NCBI RefSeq assembly: GCF_000003855.2
Contig: NW_003101673.1
Location: 1,943,695-2,007,694 of the forward strand
Reading direction: 5' to 3'
Origin: Blastomyces gilchristii SLH14081
Taxonomy: Eukaryota > Ascomycota > Eurotiomycetes > Onygenales > Ajellomycetaceae
Length of the DNA stretch: 64,000 bases
The notes under the pieces were generated by a model, which ran no database searches, was not told the origin of the DNA, and was given only the letters and a program-made list of their open reading frames with translations. Shown here piece after piece: positions 21,273 to 33,222 of this stretch (the stretch's first letter is position 1; the number at the start of each line of letters is the position of its first letter). A program made the position numbers and the translations under genes.

Positions 21273-22910
21273 GATACCAGAATTTGTGCTGGTACATTTA
21301 TCGTATACGTATATTAAAGGCTGATAAAGGTAGTTGGACTTGCAAGAACGTAATTACTCTGCTTGTATGGTATGGTACTGTCAAAGCAATAGGAGGTATA
21401 TCAACGAAAGATATTTGTGCCGAACAGACAGAAAATAGTAGAATAGACCAAAATAAAAATAAAAATACCCAAAAAGTTCGATCCGATCCAAAGGATCTAT
21501 AAATTGCCTTTAGACCTTATATATAGCATTTTCCATATCAAGATGGGATCCCGAAACGGGGAATTTTGAAATGGGCGGCAAGCTCTAATGCATCCTTGAC
21601 ACAATCAAGGCATGAGGGCTATGGTTCATTGAGACGGTAGCTGAGTGAGTATATAGAGCATCAATTCATCAATTGTCTGAGGTTAGCACTGGTGTTTGCC
21701 GTTTTGGATGTTATCGGGCTTGATTTGAGATTCTTGACGTTTCAGGCGTGTCGCAGACATCAGGATAGCAGCTGACAGGTTCAAATTGGGAAAATGTGGC
21801 AGTGCTCTCGCAATTAGCGAGCCAGCGGTACTCATTATATTTTTCTCGCACGGCAGCTCCATTCACCGTGCTCATGAATTGCAATCGGTTGGTGTGTAAC
21901 TACTCTGTACGGAGTAGTTGTATGTAGATTAAGGAGTGATTGAGTTGAAGATCATCAGGAAAAAAGTTGGAGGGCTTTCGGGTCATGTGAACCAAAAAAC
22001 CCTAATTCAAGATCCATCCGCAAACTTCTTGATATCAGATATCAAATTTTGTTCTTTGCATGAATAACCTAGCCTGACAATTAGTTCTCCTAAACGCGGT
22101 TTTGAATTACTTGCCATTTGCTACTATTTGTGCTATACCCAACGAAGGCGGATGTTATGAAGCCCAACTCTTTACTCGAAAATTCAACGAAACTAAGCCA
22201 ACACCCTGAATATCAGGTTACCAGACACCACACGACCGTAGTTAATGTTCCCGCTCGTCATTTGCAATAGAAAGCAAGCAAATCATTGCAGTTAGGGTTA
22301 TCAAGTCACATAACCGACGGGCCATCTCCGTTCCAGCTTCACTATCTCCACCTCCACTCTCTCTCTATCCCATCGTATCGTCGCTGGTTAAGCTCTCCCC
22401 CGCTAATTTCTAAAGTGGACTACCCGCGCTATGGAAAAACTGGGGTGGAACTTCGTGGTTCCTAGCAAATCAGGCCTTCGGCCCGTTGAGGCCTTTACCT
22501 AGGCAAAATGGCGGTTCTGCTACCGGTCGGTTTGGGCGCCTACCTGTCTACGATGGAGATGAGCCGAGGATATGATAGTCCAGTGGGGGAAGTTGTTGGG
22601 GGATAAGAGAGTCGCAGCATAGCTAGCTATCTTTGGCTTTCTGGTGTAGAGAGTTCCTATACCCCCGCTTAATACTTTCTTTCTCTTTGTTCAATCTCTA
22701 TGCTGTCTTGAGCGGCGATAGACTTGAATCTTGTGTTACGCCGTTGTAGTTGACACCTTTCTTCCGGCTGTGTTTCAATTGCCGGTTGAAATTCCGGCAC
22801 ATCCCAAGTGCCTGGACACTCTTGTGTCCAGTAACAGTAACCCCTTTCTGAGGAACAGAGAGCACTTCCCGTTGTCACGAAGAAGAGGAGTGTGATACAC
22901 TTGAAATAAG
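21273..22910. other. Intergenic between PEBP-like and FAT1-like genes
   Basis: 1.6 kb with no recognisable gene. A palindrome-like ACTCTGTACGGAGTAG lies at about 21902-21917. The FAT1-proximal 600 bp is CT-rich and includes the likely promoter. Confidence 0.5.
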
Positions 22911-24940
22911 ATGGTCTTGGGTACACCACACCCCTAACCGATCTTTTACGGACTACGACTTGGGCTAACAGATTGGTATGAGTAGCTACTGCTGCCGCCG
23001 TTGCTGGTGTCGGTGCCTTGGGGGCCTATCTTGATGGCAAGTACCAGCTCAGAAAGGACATCTACACGGTCCATCGGACCAGTCGCAGTGAACGTATTGC
23101 TGTCCGTGCGAGTAAGTAATTCTCCTTGTTCCTGATTTGATATATCCCAAGCCGGTCTAACAGTTCGTGTTTCAACCATAATGTAGCGGCCGAAGGTCGG
23201 TTAAATGTGTGGTATGTCTTCAAGGCCGTCGTCAAACAGTTCCCCGATGCGCTCTGTATTTGGTCAAGGACCGGCTCCTATACCTTCCAGCAGGTTCTCG
23301 ATATTGCCTGCCAGTATGGCAACTATTTCCTTTCTATTGGCGTGAAGCGTGGCCAGCTGGTGGCATTCTATCTGCAGAACTCCCCAGAGTTTGTTTTCGC
23401 ATGGCTCGGCCTGTGGGCTATCGGATGTGGCCCCGCGATGATCAACTACAACCTCACGGGAGCTGGGCTTATTCACTGCCTCAAACTCAGCGAAGCGGAA
23501 ATCCTACTTGTGGACGCGGACCCGGAAATCACAGCGCGGATTAATGACCAGAGGACCGAGATTGAAAATGATGTGAAGATGCATCCCATATTGTTAGATG
23601 ATTCTCTGAAGAGTCACATCTCCTCGTTCCCGACAACTGTAGCCGACAAAAGCCTTGCTCGCAGCATGGAGGGTGGCTTCCCATCCATGCTTCTCTACAC
23701 ATCAGGCACAACTGGGTTGCCCAAGGGGTGCGCATTTACCATGCTTCGGTTGCATACGACGATCTTCCAAAAGCATCTACGCGATAAAAAGGGCTATGGA
23801 GGCGACCGGTGGTACGTGTGCATGCCGATGTATCATGGTACCGCCTCAGTCTGCGTCATGGCCTGCATTCTCACTGGTGTGAGCATTGCGATAGCCAAGA
23901 AGTTCAGTACAAGCAGGTTCTGGAAAGACATCCATGACTCCGAATCGACATACTTCGTTTACGTTGGAGAAACAGCTAGATATCTCCTTGCGGCTCCACC
24001 TTCGCCATTAGATCGCGGCCACAAACTTCGCTGCATGTACGGCAACGGTCTGCGACCCGACGTCTGGGAGAAATTCCAGGAGCGGTTCGGTATTGCGAAC
24101 GTTGCAGAGTTCTTCAGTAGCACAGAGGGTCTATTTGCCCTGATCAATTACGACAGTGGTCCCTACCAATCCCGCTGCGTTGGACACCACGGCGCCATCC
24201 TACGCCGCCTGATGCATAACGTCTATGTCCCCGTCGTTATCGACCCCATGACCGGAGACATGTACCGCGATCCAAAAACCGGCTTCGCAACCCGCGCTCC
24301 CTACAGCGAAGGCGGCGAAATCATCATCTCCGTCCCCGACGAATCCGCCTTCCAGGGCTACTGGAAGAACCCCGACGCGACAGCCAAGAAGTTCGTCCGG
24401 GACGTTTTCAAGAAAGGCGACATCTATTATCGCACCGGCGACGCCCTGCGCCGCACAGATGACGGCCACTGGCACTTCCTCGACCGTCTCGGCGACACAT
24501 TCCGCTGGAAATCCGAGAACGTGTCCACCGCAGAAGTAGCGACCGTGCTGGGCGAATACCCCGGTGTCGCGGAGGCAAACGTCTACGGCGTCTCCGTCCC
24601 CACCCACGAAGGCCGTGCTGGCTGTGCGGCTATCCTCATCGAGCCCGACCAGCGGGCCAACTTCGACTTTGCCGCTCTTGTCCGCTATGCGCGCGAAAGG
24701 CTGCCCAAGTATGCGGTGCCGGTGTTCCTGCGCCTCGTTGAAGCTTCCAACCATACCCACAACCAGAAGCAGAACAAGGTTCCCCTGCGAGATGAGGGTG
24801 TTGATCCTGATAAAGTAGGGACGAAGGTTCCTGAAGGGAGGGATGACCAGTTCTTGTGGCTTCTTCCGCAGAATGATACGTACGTGGAGTTTGGGCGGAG
24901 GGAATGGGACGCCCTTGTCAACGCGCGTGTTAAACTATGA
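22911..24940 (+). CDS. FAT1: Very long-chain acyl-CoA synthetase / fatty acid transporter (FAT1-like)
   Basis: Activates long or very long-chain fatty acids to acyl-CoA with ATP. Exons 22911-22920, 22983-23111 and 23187-24940 give 630 residues. The 10-nt first exon supplies MVL and one base. Its intron has a GGGCTAAC branch-like site and joins VATAAAVAGVGALGAYLDGK, a hydrophobic N-terminal segment. The AMP-binding motif LLYTSGTTGLPKGC lies at about 213-226. The FATP/VLACS signature YRTGDALRRTDDGHWHFLDR, then FRWKSENVSTAEV, is at about 430-465. No canonical peroxisomal SKL is present; the C-terminus is VKL. The neighbours encode methylcitrate-cycle enzymes, but a substrate such as propionate is not supported by its family. 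Confidence 0.9.
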
Positions 24941-26041
24941 AGTGGTCTTTGTGATACAATAATTATGCATATTTTACTCTTTTCGTTGTATCAGAATTTG
25001 GTGGTGGCCCGCCTTTTTCGTCCAGTATTAAGCCCAAAACTTACATCTTCAACCACAGGTTTACGTTAGTTAGTACAACGCTGCTCTTATTTTCAAAAGA
25101 GCGGCCAATTTAGAATACTAGATTTTTCAATCAAATATTTTCAGCTAGACCTTTAGCTACTTCGTTTACACAGCTCATTATTTCAAGGGCAGAAGGGGGG
25201 GGGAAGAGGTTTTATGATCCAGAACTAATGAGATAGGCATAGGTTACACTATCTTATTCTAGGCGAATGCGGAGAAAACTCTCCAACACACCAAAATGAA
25301 AATGCGATATGAAGTTGTAGTTTAGTTACGGCAAACGATAGGCAAATATCCCTTCCACCACGACTCGAAACGAGCGTCGCGCTTCCCAAAATTTGGGAAC
25401 TCCATGGTCGTTCTCATGGGGCACATTTTATTTACTTGTGTTCTTTTTAACTGGAAGATAAGTCCCAAGCACCCTAATTCGAGGTTTGTTGTTTGCTCTG
25501 GAATTCGTGCGTTGGGCCTATCATCACCGAGCCCGGTTTTTTCTTGCGAGTTCGCGACGGAATAATTGAATAATAATGGGGTGAAAAGTGATTGATCAAA
25601 ATCTCTTTGCTAAACTACGTATGTCATAGCCCTGCAAAATAAATAATACATAACTACTAGTTAGTAACGCTTTGAGATTAGCCCGGCATGTCCACCCCTC
25701 TTTGCGCACTGTTGCGAAGGAGTATTTTGATCCGCATTAACCATTTCACAGCAGCAGCTCCCGTTTCCGAAATTCCATTTGCATTTCTACATTTGTAGAT
25801 AGTAGGTATTCCGATGCATACAGTGCCATATCCATCAAAAACAATTACCTCAAGTAAAAATCAGGGCGAGGAAAGTTAATAAAAAGGAAGAATCTAACCC
25901 CGCAAAAATCGTAACGGCATCAATATGAATCCACTTCACACGCACTTAGTTTAAGCCATTTCTTCCAAAAAATAAGGGGGCCCCTAACTACCCTCCCATC
26001 CTCCTTTCCGTTTATCTTCCACTCCGTCTATTCCAAACCAG
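24941..26041. other. Intergenic between convergent genes
   Basis: 1.1 kb of AT-rich sequence, with a G9 run near 25195. No gene recognised. Confidence 0.55.
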
Positions 26042-26887
26042 TCACCTGCCGCCAAACAACTCAAGTCGCCCCATCAGACCATTGGCCATACCAACCGTCT
26101 TAGTATTAAGGCTCTGCCATGGGCTTAGTGTCTTATCCCTAGTATTTGGCTGGTATGTGAGGGTCTGGGACACCCGAATCCGCTCCTTCGTCGCACCAAC
26201 AACCTCGGACTTCCAATGCGGCGTGAGTTTGCTCCAGTAGAGTGTTCGTAGCAGGGGCATGAAAGAGACGTCTTGCACACAATAGTCTATAATAGCCTGT
26301 GGGATAGGCCGGACGTTGAACACCTCATGAGAGCCGCCGCGCTCTGGCGCAAAGAGCTGCGTTCCTTTATCCTTATTTTCCTTCCAGAGTCGTTTGGCAG
26401 CCGGAGAAACCGGCGTGTCCATCTCTATACACCGCGCTAGGCCCGAGACGAATTTTTTTCTCGAGAGTGGACCCGGTCTCGACCCATTTTCCATAAGCTG
26501 AATATCTTCGATGCCCTGAAGGCGGATTCCGAAGTGGAAAAACAGTGCGTTCGAGTCGTTTCGGACGTCGAAAAAGACCTTGGGCGTAACTGGGCATTCT
26601 AGGATGCTCTTGAGCGATTTTCCATTTGTTCCGGTTGTTGTGAAGGCTGCTTCACCAAGGTGGTGGATGTCGACGAGGTAGACATGCTCCTTGGGGTGGT
26701 TGAAGATTTGAAGAATCGAGATGCTACCTTCGCGACAGAGGTTGATGCCTTCAAGGTCGATATACAGCGACGGTGGATTTGATGGGAGGTTATCGAGGCT
26801 GTCGATAAGCCGGCGTAGAGAGGAGGTAGTGTCAACCACGCTGGAAGCGATCATGGCTATAACTATATTGCGTGAAGTTGGCCGCAC
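26042..26887 (-). CDS. DEDD-family 3'-5' exonuclease domain protein
   Basis: A single 281-residue frame with an RNase D/WRN-like exonuclease fold. ExoI is SLYIDLEGINLCREGSISIL with the Asp-x-Glu pair. ExoII is KVFFDVRNDSNALFFHFGI with Asp. ExoIII is IDYCVQDVSFMPLL with the Tyr-x3-Asp spacing of DEDDy enzymes. The layout resembles Egalitarian/EXD1-like proteins of fungi, often annotated only as exonuclease domain proteins. The nucleic-acid substrate is unknown. The start is uncertain: a second in-frame ATG at codon 12 (MIASSVVDTT) is an equally good initiator. Confidence 0.85.
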   Translation of the reverse strand: MRPTSRNIVIAMIASSVVDTTSSLRRLIDSLDNLPSNPPSLYIDLEGINLCREGSISILQIFNHPKEHVYLVDIHHLGEAAFTTTGTNGKSLKSILECPVTPKVFFDVRNDSNALFFHFGIRLQGIEDIQLMENGSRPGPLSRKKFVSGLARCIEMDTPVSPAAKRLWKENKDKGTQLFAPERGGSHEVFNVRPIPQAIIDYCVQDVSFMPLLRTLYWSKLTPHWKSEVVGATKERIRVSQTLTYQPNTRDKTLSPWQSLNTKTVGMANGLMGRLELFGGR

Positions 26888-27770
26888 ACACTATGCTCGG
26901 GCTATTCACCTAGATATATATATATAGACTCTTATACCTACAGGTAGATATTTGTATGTCCCATCCATGGAGTGGCCCGGCGGAGTAACTAAGACAATGT
27001 CACATTTGCCTCGATTCGGGGATGTCCACGAAATTATCGCCTCAGGGGCTCCTATTCTCCCCAGTTCGCGCCGTCATCTCTTATGTATAATTTATATGCC
27101 AACTCTTGCTTGCATAGTTAGCCCGGTTTGGTTTCCAGAACCCCGGATCTCCCGAGGTCCCCAAAGGAAAATGATATGACAACCGCATATAGACAGGATG
27201 ATATCCAGCCTCGGCGGGTAACCGGAGCCAGACAACCAAGCAGAGCAGCGCAAGCAGGGCAGCAAGTCCGGGTATTTGTCAATCGCATGATATTTTTATG
27301 AATGGTTTCCCCAAGCGGTGAGTGCTGTACCTGGGATATGTGTCCTCTGTCTGTCCCCCTTCCCAGTTGCAAACAGGTGTCTTAATTTTAATATGTGATG
27401 CGCCGACAGCCCTGGAGCTGAGAGGTTTTCCTAAACGGGTTGTTGCTGAGGCCATGGAAGAGGAACCTAAGTCGCCTTCAAAGAACTAGCGGAGGATAGT
27501 ATTACTACAGTATGACCTCGGGAGGCGTGGGACGGCTGCATATTTGGGCGCGCCAGGGGGGAAGAAAGGTGGAATGGCCAATAGATGTGCCGAATGCCAG
27601 TGTCTTGGGATCGGGCTAGGCAGCGGAGCACATATCTCTGGGTATCCATCCGGAGTACTAAAAATGAGAATATTTATGCAGCAAATGAAGGCATTTCAGA
27701 GGTTCAATAGTAGTTGGGTAAGTTGGCTTACTAATCACTATCCTGCACCTCCAAAAAAAAGATGGATATC

Positions 27771-27855
27771 TGTAGGCTACTGGGGCAAAAGAGCTCAATC
27801 ACCACCAGCGCCTGCTGGTAGAAGGGCCGACCAACCGCGGGACCCCCAACAATAT
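27771..27855 (+). repeat. Dispersed repeat, copy 1 (partner at 57260)
   Basis: An 85-bp segment starting TGTAGGCTACTGGGGCAAAA and containing GAAGGGCCGA and GACCCCCAAC. It matches 57260-57344 with a handful of substitutions and two single-base indels. Similarity stops abruptly on the right, as expected for a fragment of a mobile or duplicated element. Confidence 0.85.
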
Positions 27856-29061
27856 CAAATGAGAGGAAGAGAAAAGACAACAGAAAAGATAACAAGTCCT
27901 CCTTCTCTTCACATTTAGCAATTCAGCAAAAGGCAAAAGCCATTCTCAACACTGCGGGCCAACCAATCTAGCTACACAGAACCTGAATTATGTTCCACGC
28001 AAAGTCACTGTGGAGCAACACTGCAACAACCAGTGATGATTTGCATATGTCCTTCCCCACGGATTAGTTACAGGCTACAGGTTTATCCGGGAAGTTAGCC
28101 CCTTGCGCCTGTGCAAGGATACAAAGGATAGATACACCGGACCTGATATTCACAAATGCAAGCATTGACATGCTAAGCAAACTGAACTTCCCTTATTTAG
28201 GCTGGCGGTGCAAACCCAGTGAGGTGAGTGACCCTTGAACCATCACAGTATGTTCATGCATCAGCTACTGCAAGGCAATTTTTTGTTCTTGTGATGTCCT
28301 ACGTCTCTATTGTGGACGCGCCCAGCTCATTTATGTCTCGAGTATTCACCCCATCCATGGGATTTGAACGGGGGAGGGCTCAACCCCATTTGTCAACTGG
28401 AGCAGCCACCCCACCCGTGGACGCTCGAGTCCAATTCCCTAACGGTATAATGTTCGGACTATTGCGTATGCGCCAACTTCCAGAACCGCTTGCTCACGTC
28501 GGCCAACGTGGAATACTGTGGGAGTCCGTACTATCACTCGCTTCTCTCAGATCACATGTAAATGATCCAGGAACGGCAACCCTTCAACGAGGAAACTATT
28601 GTCTACTCCTCAACCCCACCTACCATCCAGACAATTTTGCTAAAACAATTGCAAATTTCCCAAAAGTTTTCCCAAGCTGCCCAGTATGGAGTACGTCATG
28701 GGATCGATGAAAGGCCAGGGCAGAATCCTCTCCTGCTCTCTTGTGAAGGCAGATCCATGCGGTAGGCAGTTACTATTATTATTATTATTATTATTCTTCC
28801 ATTATACTCATATGCAAGCGGAGCTTATGATGAGTCCTTGCGTGATGTTAAATACAGGCCAAGTGTTGGTTATACAGGAGGAAAATACAGGTGTTGAGAC
28901 CACGCCAAGATAACAAGAACATAGGAAATACAAAGGAGTGACAATTAAATACATGCGATAATAACTTCCCAGCCCAGGAACATAGAGCAATTTTATTGGA
29001 GCGATTTGTACACCTCTGTATTTATTAGGAACCTGAGGTGCTTGGGTTCCGGATTTAATGT

Positions 29062-29150
29062 ATCCCCTGCGGGTTTCGAACCCACACGCCCTGGTTTCCC
29101 ACGCCAAGGCGCTACCGGGTGGCCGCATTAACCATTCGGCCACCGGGGCG
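29062..29150 (-). pseudogene. tRNA-like sequence, probable tRNA pseudogene
   Basis: On the minus strand a type-2 Pol III A box (TGGCCGAATGG) and a B box (GGGTTCGAAACCC) lie at tRNA-like spacing. The T arm is good: GTGGG, TTCGAAA loop, CCCGC. The acceptor arms pair only through a CCCC:GGGG core, and I cannot form an anticodon arm with U33 in place. No T-run terminator follows. The D-arm resembles Ser/Leu tRNAs. It is either a decayed tRNA or a tRNA-derived relic. Confidence 0.5.
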
Positions 29151-30359
29151 GTAGGCAGTTACTGAGCATACTGTTCCACATCATCATCATCATCATCATC
29201 TCACATTTCCCAGAGGTTAGATTCGTATCAATGCCCATGCGGAGCTCATAGGCTCAATTGCTGCGGAATCGTCCCCTCAGGGGTTGAATATATGCAGGAG
29301 GAGCTGTTTGCATGATCAATGAGCTAGCTCTAAGCCTACAGTGTAGAGAATATGACTATGTCAAGAATACTGTATATAGAATGGTATAGAGATTTATGTG
29401 TATATTTCAGTAACTCAGATACTCTCTAAAGCGATAAGTTAGCTACAACATGGTGATACAAGACGGATCAACCAGGGCACAAAATAGAGCCGCTATGGCC
29501 CATTATGAAAGGCGCCATCTGCACACTCGTCGGCGGAACTCTAGAAGCAAGAAGAAATGAGCTGTTTCGTTTTATTAATGGGAATTTATTAGTATCGTAT
29601 TGGTGGGAAGGAAGTAAACCCTAAATAATATCGAATAAATATTCCTGCGCTCCCAATCTAAAAACATTCAACTTTCCATCCTTCCTGATTGAAGTCGAAC
29701 TATCAGCTGCATTATCTTTAGTTGTATTATCTTCACTGTAGTCGTTGAAATCATGCAGTTCCCTACTCCCCTACTGAACTGAATACCTGATTTCAATGAT
29801 CAAGCGCGCTTGCGTCTATCACTCTCTACATATCAAGCAGGCAGAATTTATCACCCTTCACCATCGAGAGCCCCTGGTGACCACAGAAGGTCAACGCTGA
29901 GCGATGGCTCGGTGAGAACAGAATTCTCCATTGGCTTTAAATATTCCATTCCATTCTCTTTATAACTCTCTCCGGCTGATCCTATTACAAAGGGCCCGTG
30001 GGTCATCGTACCCGTATATGACGGTTAGAGCTTGGGGATTCTCCGAAACTTTACGATCTCACTAATATCACAGTCGCGTAGTGTTCTTTTCAGGGTTTGT
30101 GACTCGATCGAGTGCGCGGCGACTCATGAGGCTCTGTGAAGGGCACAAGTACACCATAGTTACACTCACTATTCGCTGGCTCATATCATCTGTCAGCTTA
30201 TTTTGCTAGTGGATAAAACGACATTGTATCATACCTGAATGCAGAACGGCAATTGTACTTAAGACCATCTCCAAATCCAAGTGGCTAGTACTGTAATGGC
30301 ACAAGTAGTGACCGCGAGTTTGGTGATAGGCTGTATTGATGCCTTCTTCCCTGGCTCGC

Positions 30360-31032
30360 AGCAATCGTATTTCGCATTTCCCTGAGTAGACTGATTGTCT
30401 AGGTTGATGGAATCCAATGCCTCTAGCAGACGATCCGCATTCTGAAATGCACCTTTGGTCCAACATTTCTCAATGATAGCTCCAAGCCAAATGTTTTTGT
30501 GTGCTAGGTGGAGATGTCCTTCGTGGCCAAGGAGCTCGGCAAGCGTCCAGTGGTAGATCCTTGAAGAGGTCAAACTGACAACGCTCTCCCGTCACAACCT
30601 CATAGATTACAGCCCCTAACAGCCCGATATCTGTCTGAGCTGAGTACCCATAATGGACGCCTCGGTAAAGTCACAAAACCAGATAGATAGATCTGAAGCA
30701 AGGAGAAAATTGCGACTGGCAATGTCTGCCACAAGAACAGAACGGCTGTGTAGCACGAGACATTTCACGGAACCACAAAAGTCGAAGAGACTTAGGGGGC
30801 CGATTTCGCGCCAACTATGTACGTAGATCGCCGTTTTCCATAAATGCAAGCTGAATAGTCATCTTAGAGATACTGATGCAGGGGACAACGCCGTTGCGAC
30901 GCCCTAGACGTCGATAAACATTTTTTATATCTCAATGGCATTTTGACGGCCATTCCATCACGACCTACCATAGTCAAGAAGTTGATCTTCGGGGATCGCG
31001 TTGCCATGAAGATCCACGAATGGTGAGGACAT
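30360..31032 (-). pseudogene. Protein kinase-like pseudogene with stops and frameshifts
   Basis: On the minus strand the relic starts MSSPFVDLHGNAIPEDQLLD at 31032 and meets a TGA at 30960-30958. It resumes in other frames as MAVKMPLRY, then LVADIASRNFLLASDLSIWF and CDFTEASIMG (catalytic-loop and DFG-like regions). A +1 shift then gives YSAQTDIGLLGAVIYEVVTG. A further shift gives KNIWLGAIIEKCWTKGAFQN and LLEALDSI. All parts are collinear with a small kinase-like family that I recall as expanded in filamentous ascomycetes, in which HRD and DFG are already atypical. At least one stop and three frame changes make it non-functional. Confidence 0.8.
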
Positions 31033-31615
31033 TTTCATTTATTTCTCAAAGTAACGTGAATTGGCAAATATTGGAAACTGCTCAAATTGAAAAAGTACAT
31101 GAATTAACGTAGCGGGCTCTCCTGTTGTTTCTCAGGCGGCGATGTGGAAGAGCCGAAATCATGTATATTTCCTGTATAATCATTGGTATTGGGTCTTTAG
31201 GGTAAGAATATGTAATTTAATGAATGGCGGAAAGTAGCCAGCCTCCTGAAAGTTTTTTAGAAGAAATGATTTTTAATGCCAGTGATAACCATTTTCTTTG
31301 TTATATTGACGGATACATAAAGAGATAGATATGAATCGTGAGCAACGGAAGCCATGAAAAGATATCACAAAAATTAGATATAACATGCAACTTTTTTTGG
31401 ATATCTGGGCTTTTCTAATGACATTCAATGGACACGTAGATACATGCATATATACATAGTTACCATACATACAAACGCATAGCTAATACACATTTACCGA
31501 GCTCGGCAATTTTCCCCCCCCCCTCTACCATCTTCCCTAAGCCCACCAGTGTGACTTTCAACAGTTATACCAAACCTCCCATTTTCTCACCGTCTAAAAT
31601 GCAATGGTACAAAAT
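31033..31615. other. Intergenic, AT-rich
   Basis: Flank of the kinase relic and 3' flank of the minus-strand methylcitrate synthase gene. A C-rich run lies at about 31514-31523. No gene seen. Confidence 0.5.
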
Positions 31616-33222
31616 TTATTTCTTGGACAGGTTGAGAAGGCCCTGGAGGTTGATACTCTTGGGGCGCTCGATGGGCAGACCCAGAGCGCGGCTCCAGATG
31701 AGCTGGGCGAGTGGGCCGAGGGCGCGGCTGACACCGAAGGTGACGGTGTAGTAGAGGGGTTCCTGGAAACCGTAGTGGTGGAACAGAACACCAGACGCAG
31801 CGTCTACGTTGGGATGGGGGTTCTTGGTCTATTATTTTTGGACAAAAATCGAGTTAGTTTTTAAATATATATTTGTTCAAGTGCAGGAAAAAAAGGAGCC
31901 GGGTATTTTTACCTTTCCGTGCTCAGTCAGGACGCCGGGGGCGATTTCGGAGTTCTTCTTGACGAGCTGGAAGACCGGGTTGGCCATGATGTCGGGTCTG
32001 GTGCTGGCGAAGTCCATTAGAGCTTCGAAGCGAGGGTCTGGCTTCCGCAGGACACCGTGTCCGTAGCCTGGAACGACCTGGCCGGACTTAAGTGTGGACC
32101 AGAGGTAGTCCTTGACGTCTGCATCGGTGAACTTGTTGCCGATCGCAGCTTGCATCTTCAGGATCCAGCGGAGCACCTCCTGGGCAGCAAGGCCGTGGAG
32201 AGGACCAGCGAGGCCGAGGAGGCCAGCGCTGTAGCTGAGGAAGGGGTCGCTCAGGGCGCTTCCAACAAGGTGAGTGGCGTGGGCGGAAACGTTTCCACCC
32301 TCGTGGTCACCGTGAAGGGCGAGGTAGAGTCTGAGCAGATCGTGGAAGCTCTCGTTGGCCTTGCCGCCCTTTCCGAGGAGCTCAGCAAAGTTGTATGCCC
32401 AGTCCTGAGCAGGGTCGAGCTCCTGTTTGCCGACCTTCTCGATCTCATTGGGGCGGAAGACCAATGCGGCGAGACGGGGGATCTTGGCGAGGAGGGCAAT
32501 GCTGTCATCAAAGGTAGGCTCCCAGTAGCTAGCCTTGTTGAGGCCTCCAGCGTAGGCCTTGGCAAACTTGGACTCGGTGTTCAAGGCCGCAACTGCGATG
32601 GACAACTGGGTCATTGGGTGCATATCCTTGGAGAAGGACTTGATAAGGTCCAGAATGTGCTGGGGGAGATGTGATTTCTCTGCCAATTCGCGGGAGAAAG
32701 CCCGGACTTGGGGGGTGGTTGGGACTTGGCCGGTAAGGAGGAGCCAGAACATCGCTTCGGGGAGCATCTCAGTTCCGGAAGTGCCCTTTGGCAGTTCCTT
32801 CTGGCAGTCCTTGATGGTCTTGCCGTGGAAGCGGATGCCCTCGTTGGCGTCCAGCACAGAGCCCTCCCAAACCATGGCCTTCAGGCCTCTCATGCCTCCA
32901 ATGGCGCTAGCAATGGTCACATCGCCAATGACGTCTTCACCACGCTTCTTGACCTCCTGGAGCAGCTCCTTCTTTGCCGGAATAGCATTTTGGAAAGCAG
33001 TCTTGAGGTCAGATTCTGCGGTGGAGTAGTACCGAGATGTGGAGGCAAATGACCGAGAGGCATTCTAAGATAGGAAAAAGGTAAGTAAAGGAAGAAGTCG
33101 TAATGATTGAATTGAGAAATTGAGATACTCGGAATTGTAGCACTAGGAACACCAGGTCCCACCAAACAACATACCTGAGACGCCTTCAGCACCTGTCTTG
33201 TAGCCCTGCTGGCCAATACCAT
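31616..33222 (-). CDS. mcsA: 2-methylcitrate synthase, mitochondrial (citrate synthase family)
   Basis: Condenses propionyl-CoA with oxaloacetate. Exons 33222-33175, 33064-31913 and 31828-31616 (minus) give 470 residues, with donors GTATGT and GTAAAA. The presequence [30 protein letters not shown] is basic and Ser-rich. Active-site features of the citrate synthase fold are present: [33 protein letters not shown] and [14 protein letters not shown]. From memory of Aspergillus proteins, [15 protein letters not shown], the HGDHEGG variant and the region [20 protein letters not shown] fit McsA better than CitA (HTDHEGG). Plain citrate synthase remains the alternative. The gene is head to head with methylisocitrate lyase, which supports the McsA reading. 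Confidence 0.85.

Larger units (their letters stand above)
26888..30359. other. Gene-poor relic-rich stretch
   Basis: 3.5 kb with no intact gene. It holds one copy of a dispersed repeat (27771-27855), a CAT trinucleotide tract (29183-29201), an ATT tract near 28772-28795 and a tRNA-like sequence (29062-29150). Frames of 124 codons (27544-27918) and 160 codons (28228-28710) have no recognisable features and are not called. Confidence 0.5.

Noticed and set aside
28228..28710. 160-codon plus-strand frame
   Set aside because: No recognisable domain, signal or splice structure, in a relic-rich stretch. Partial similarity could not be established by eye.
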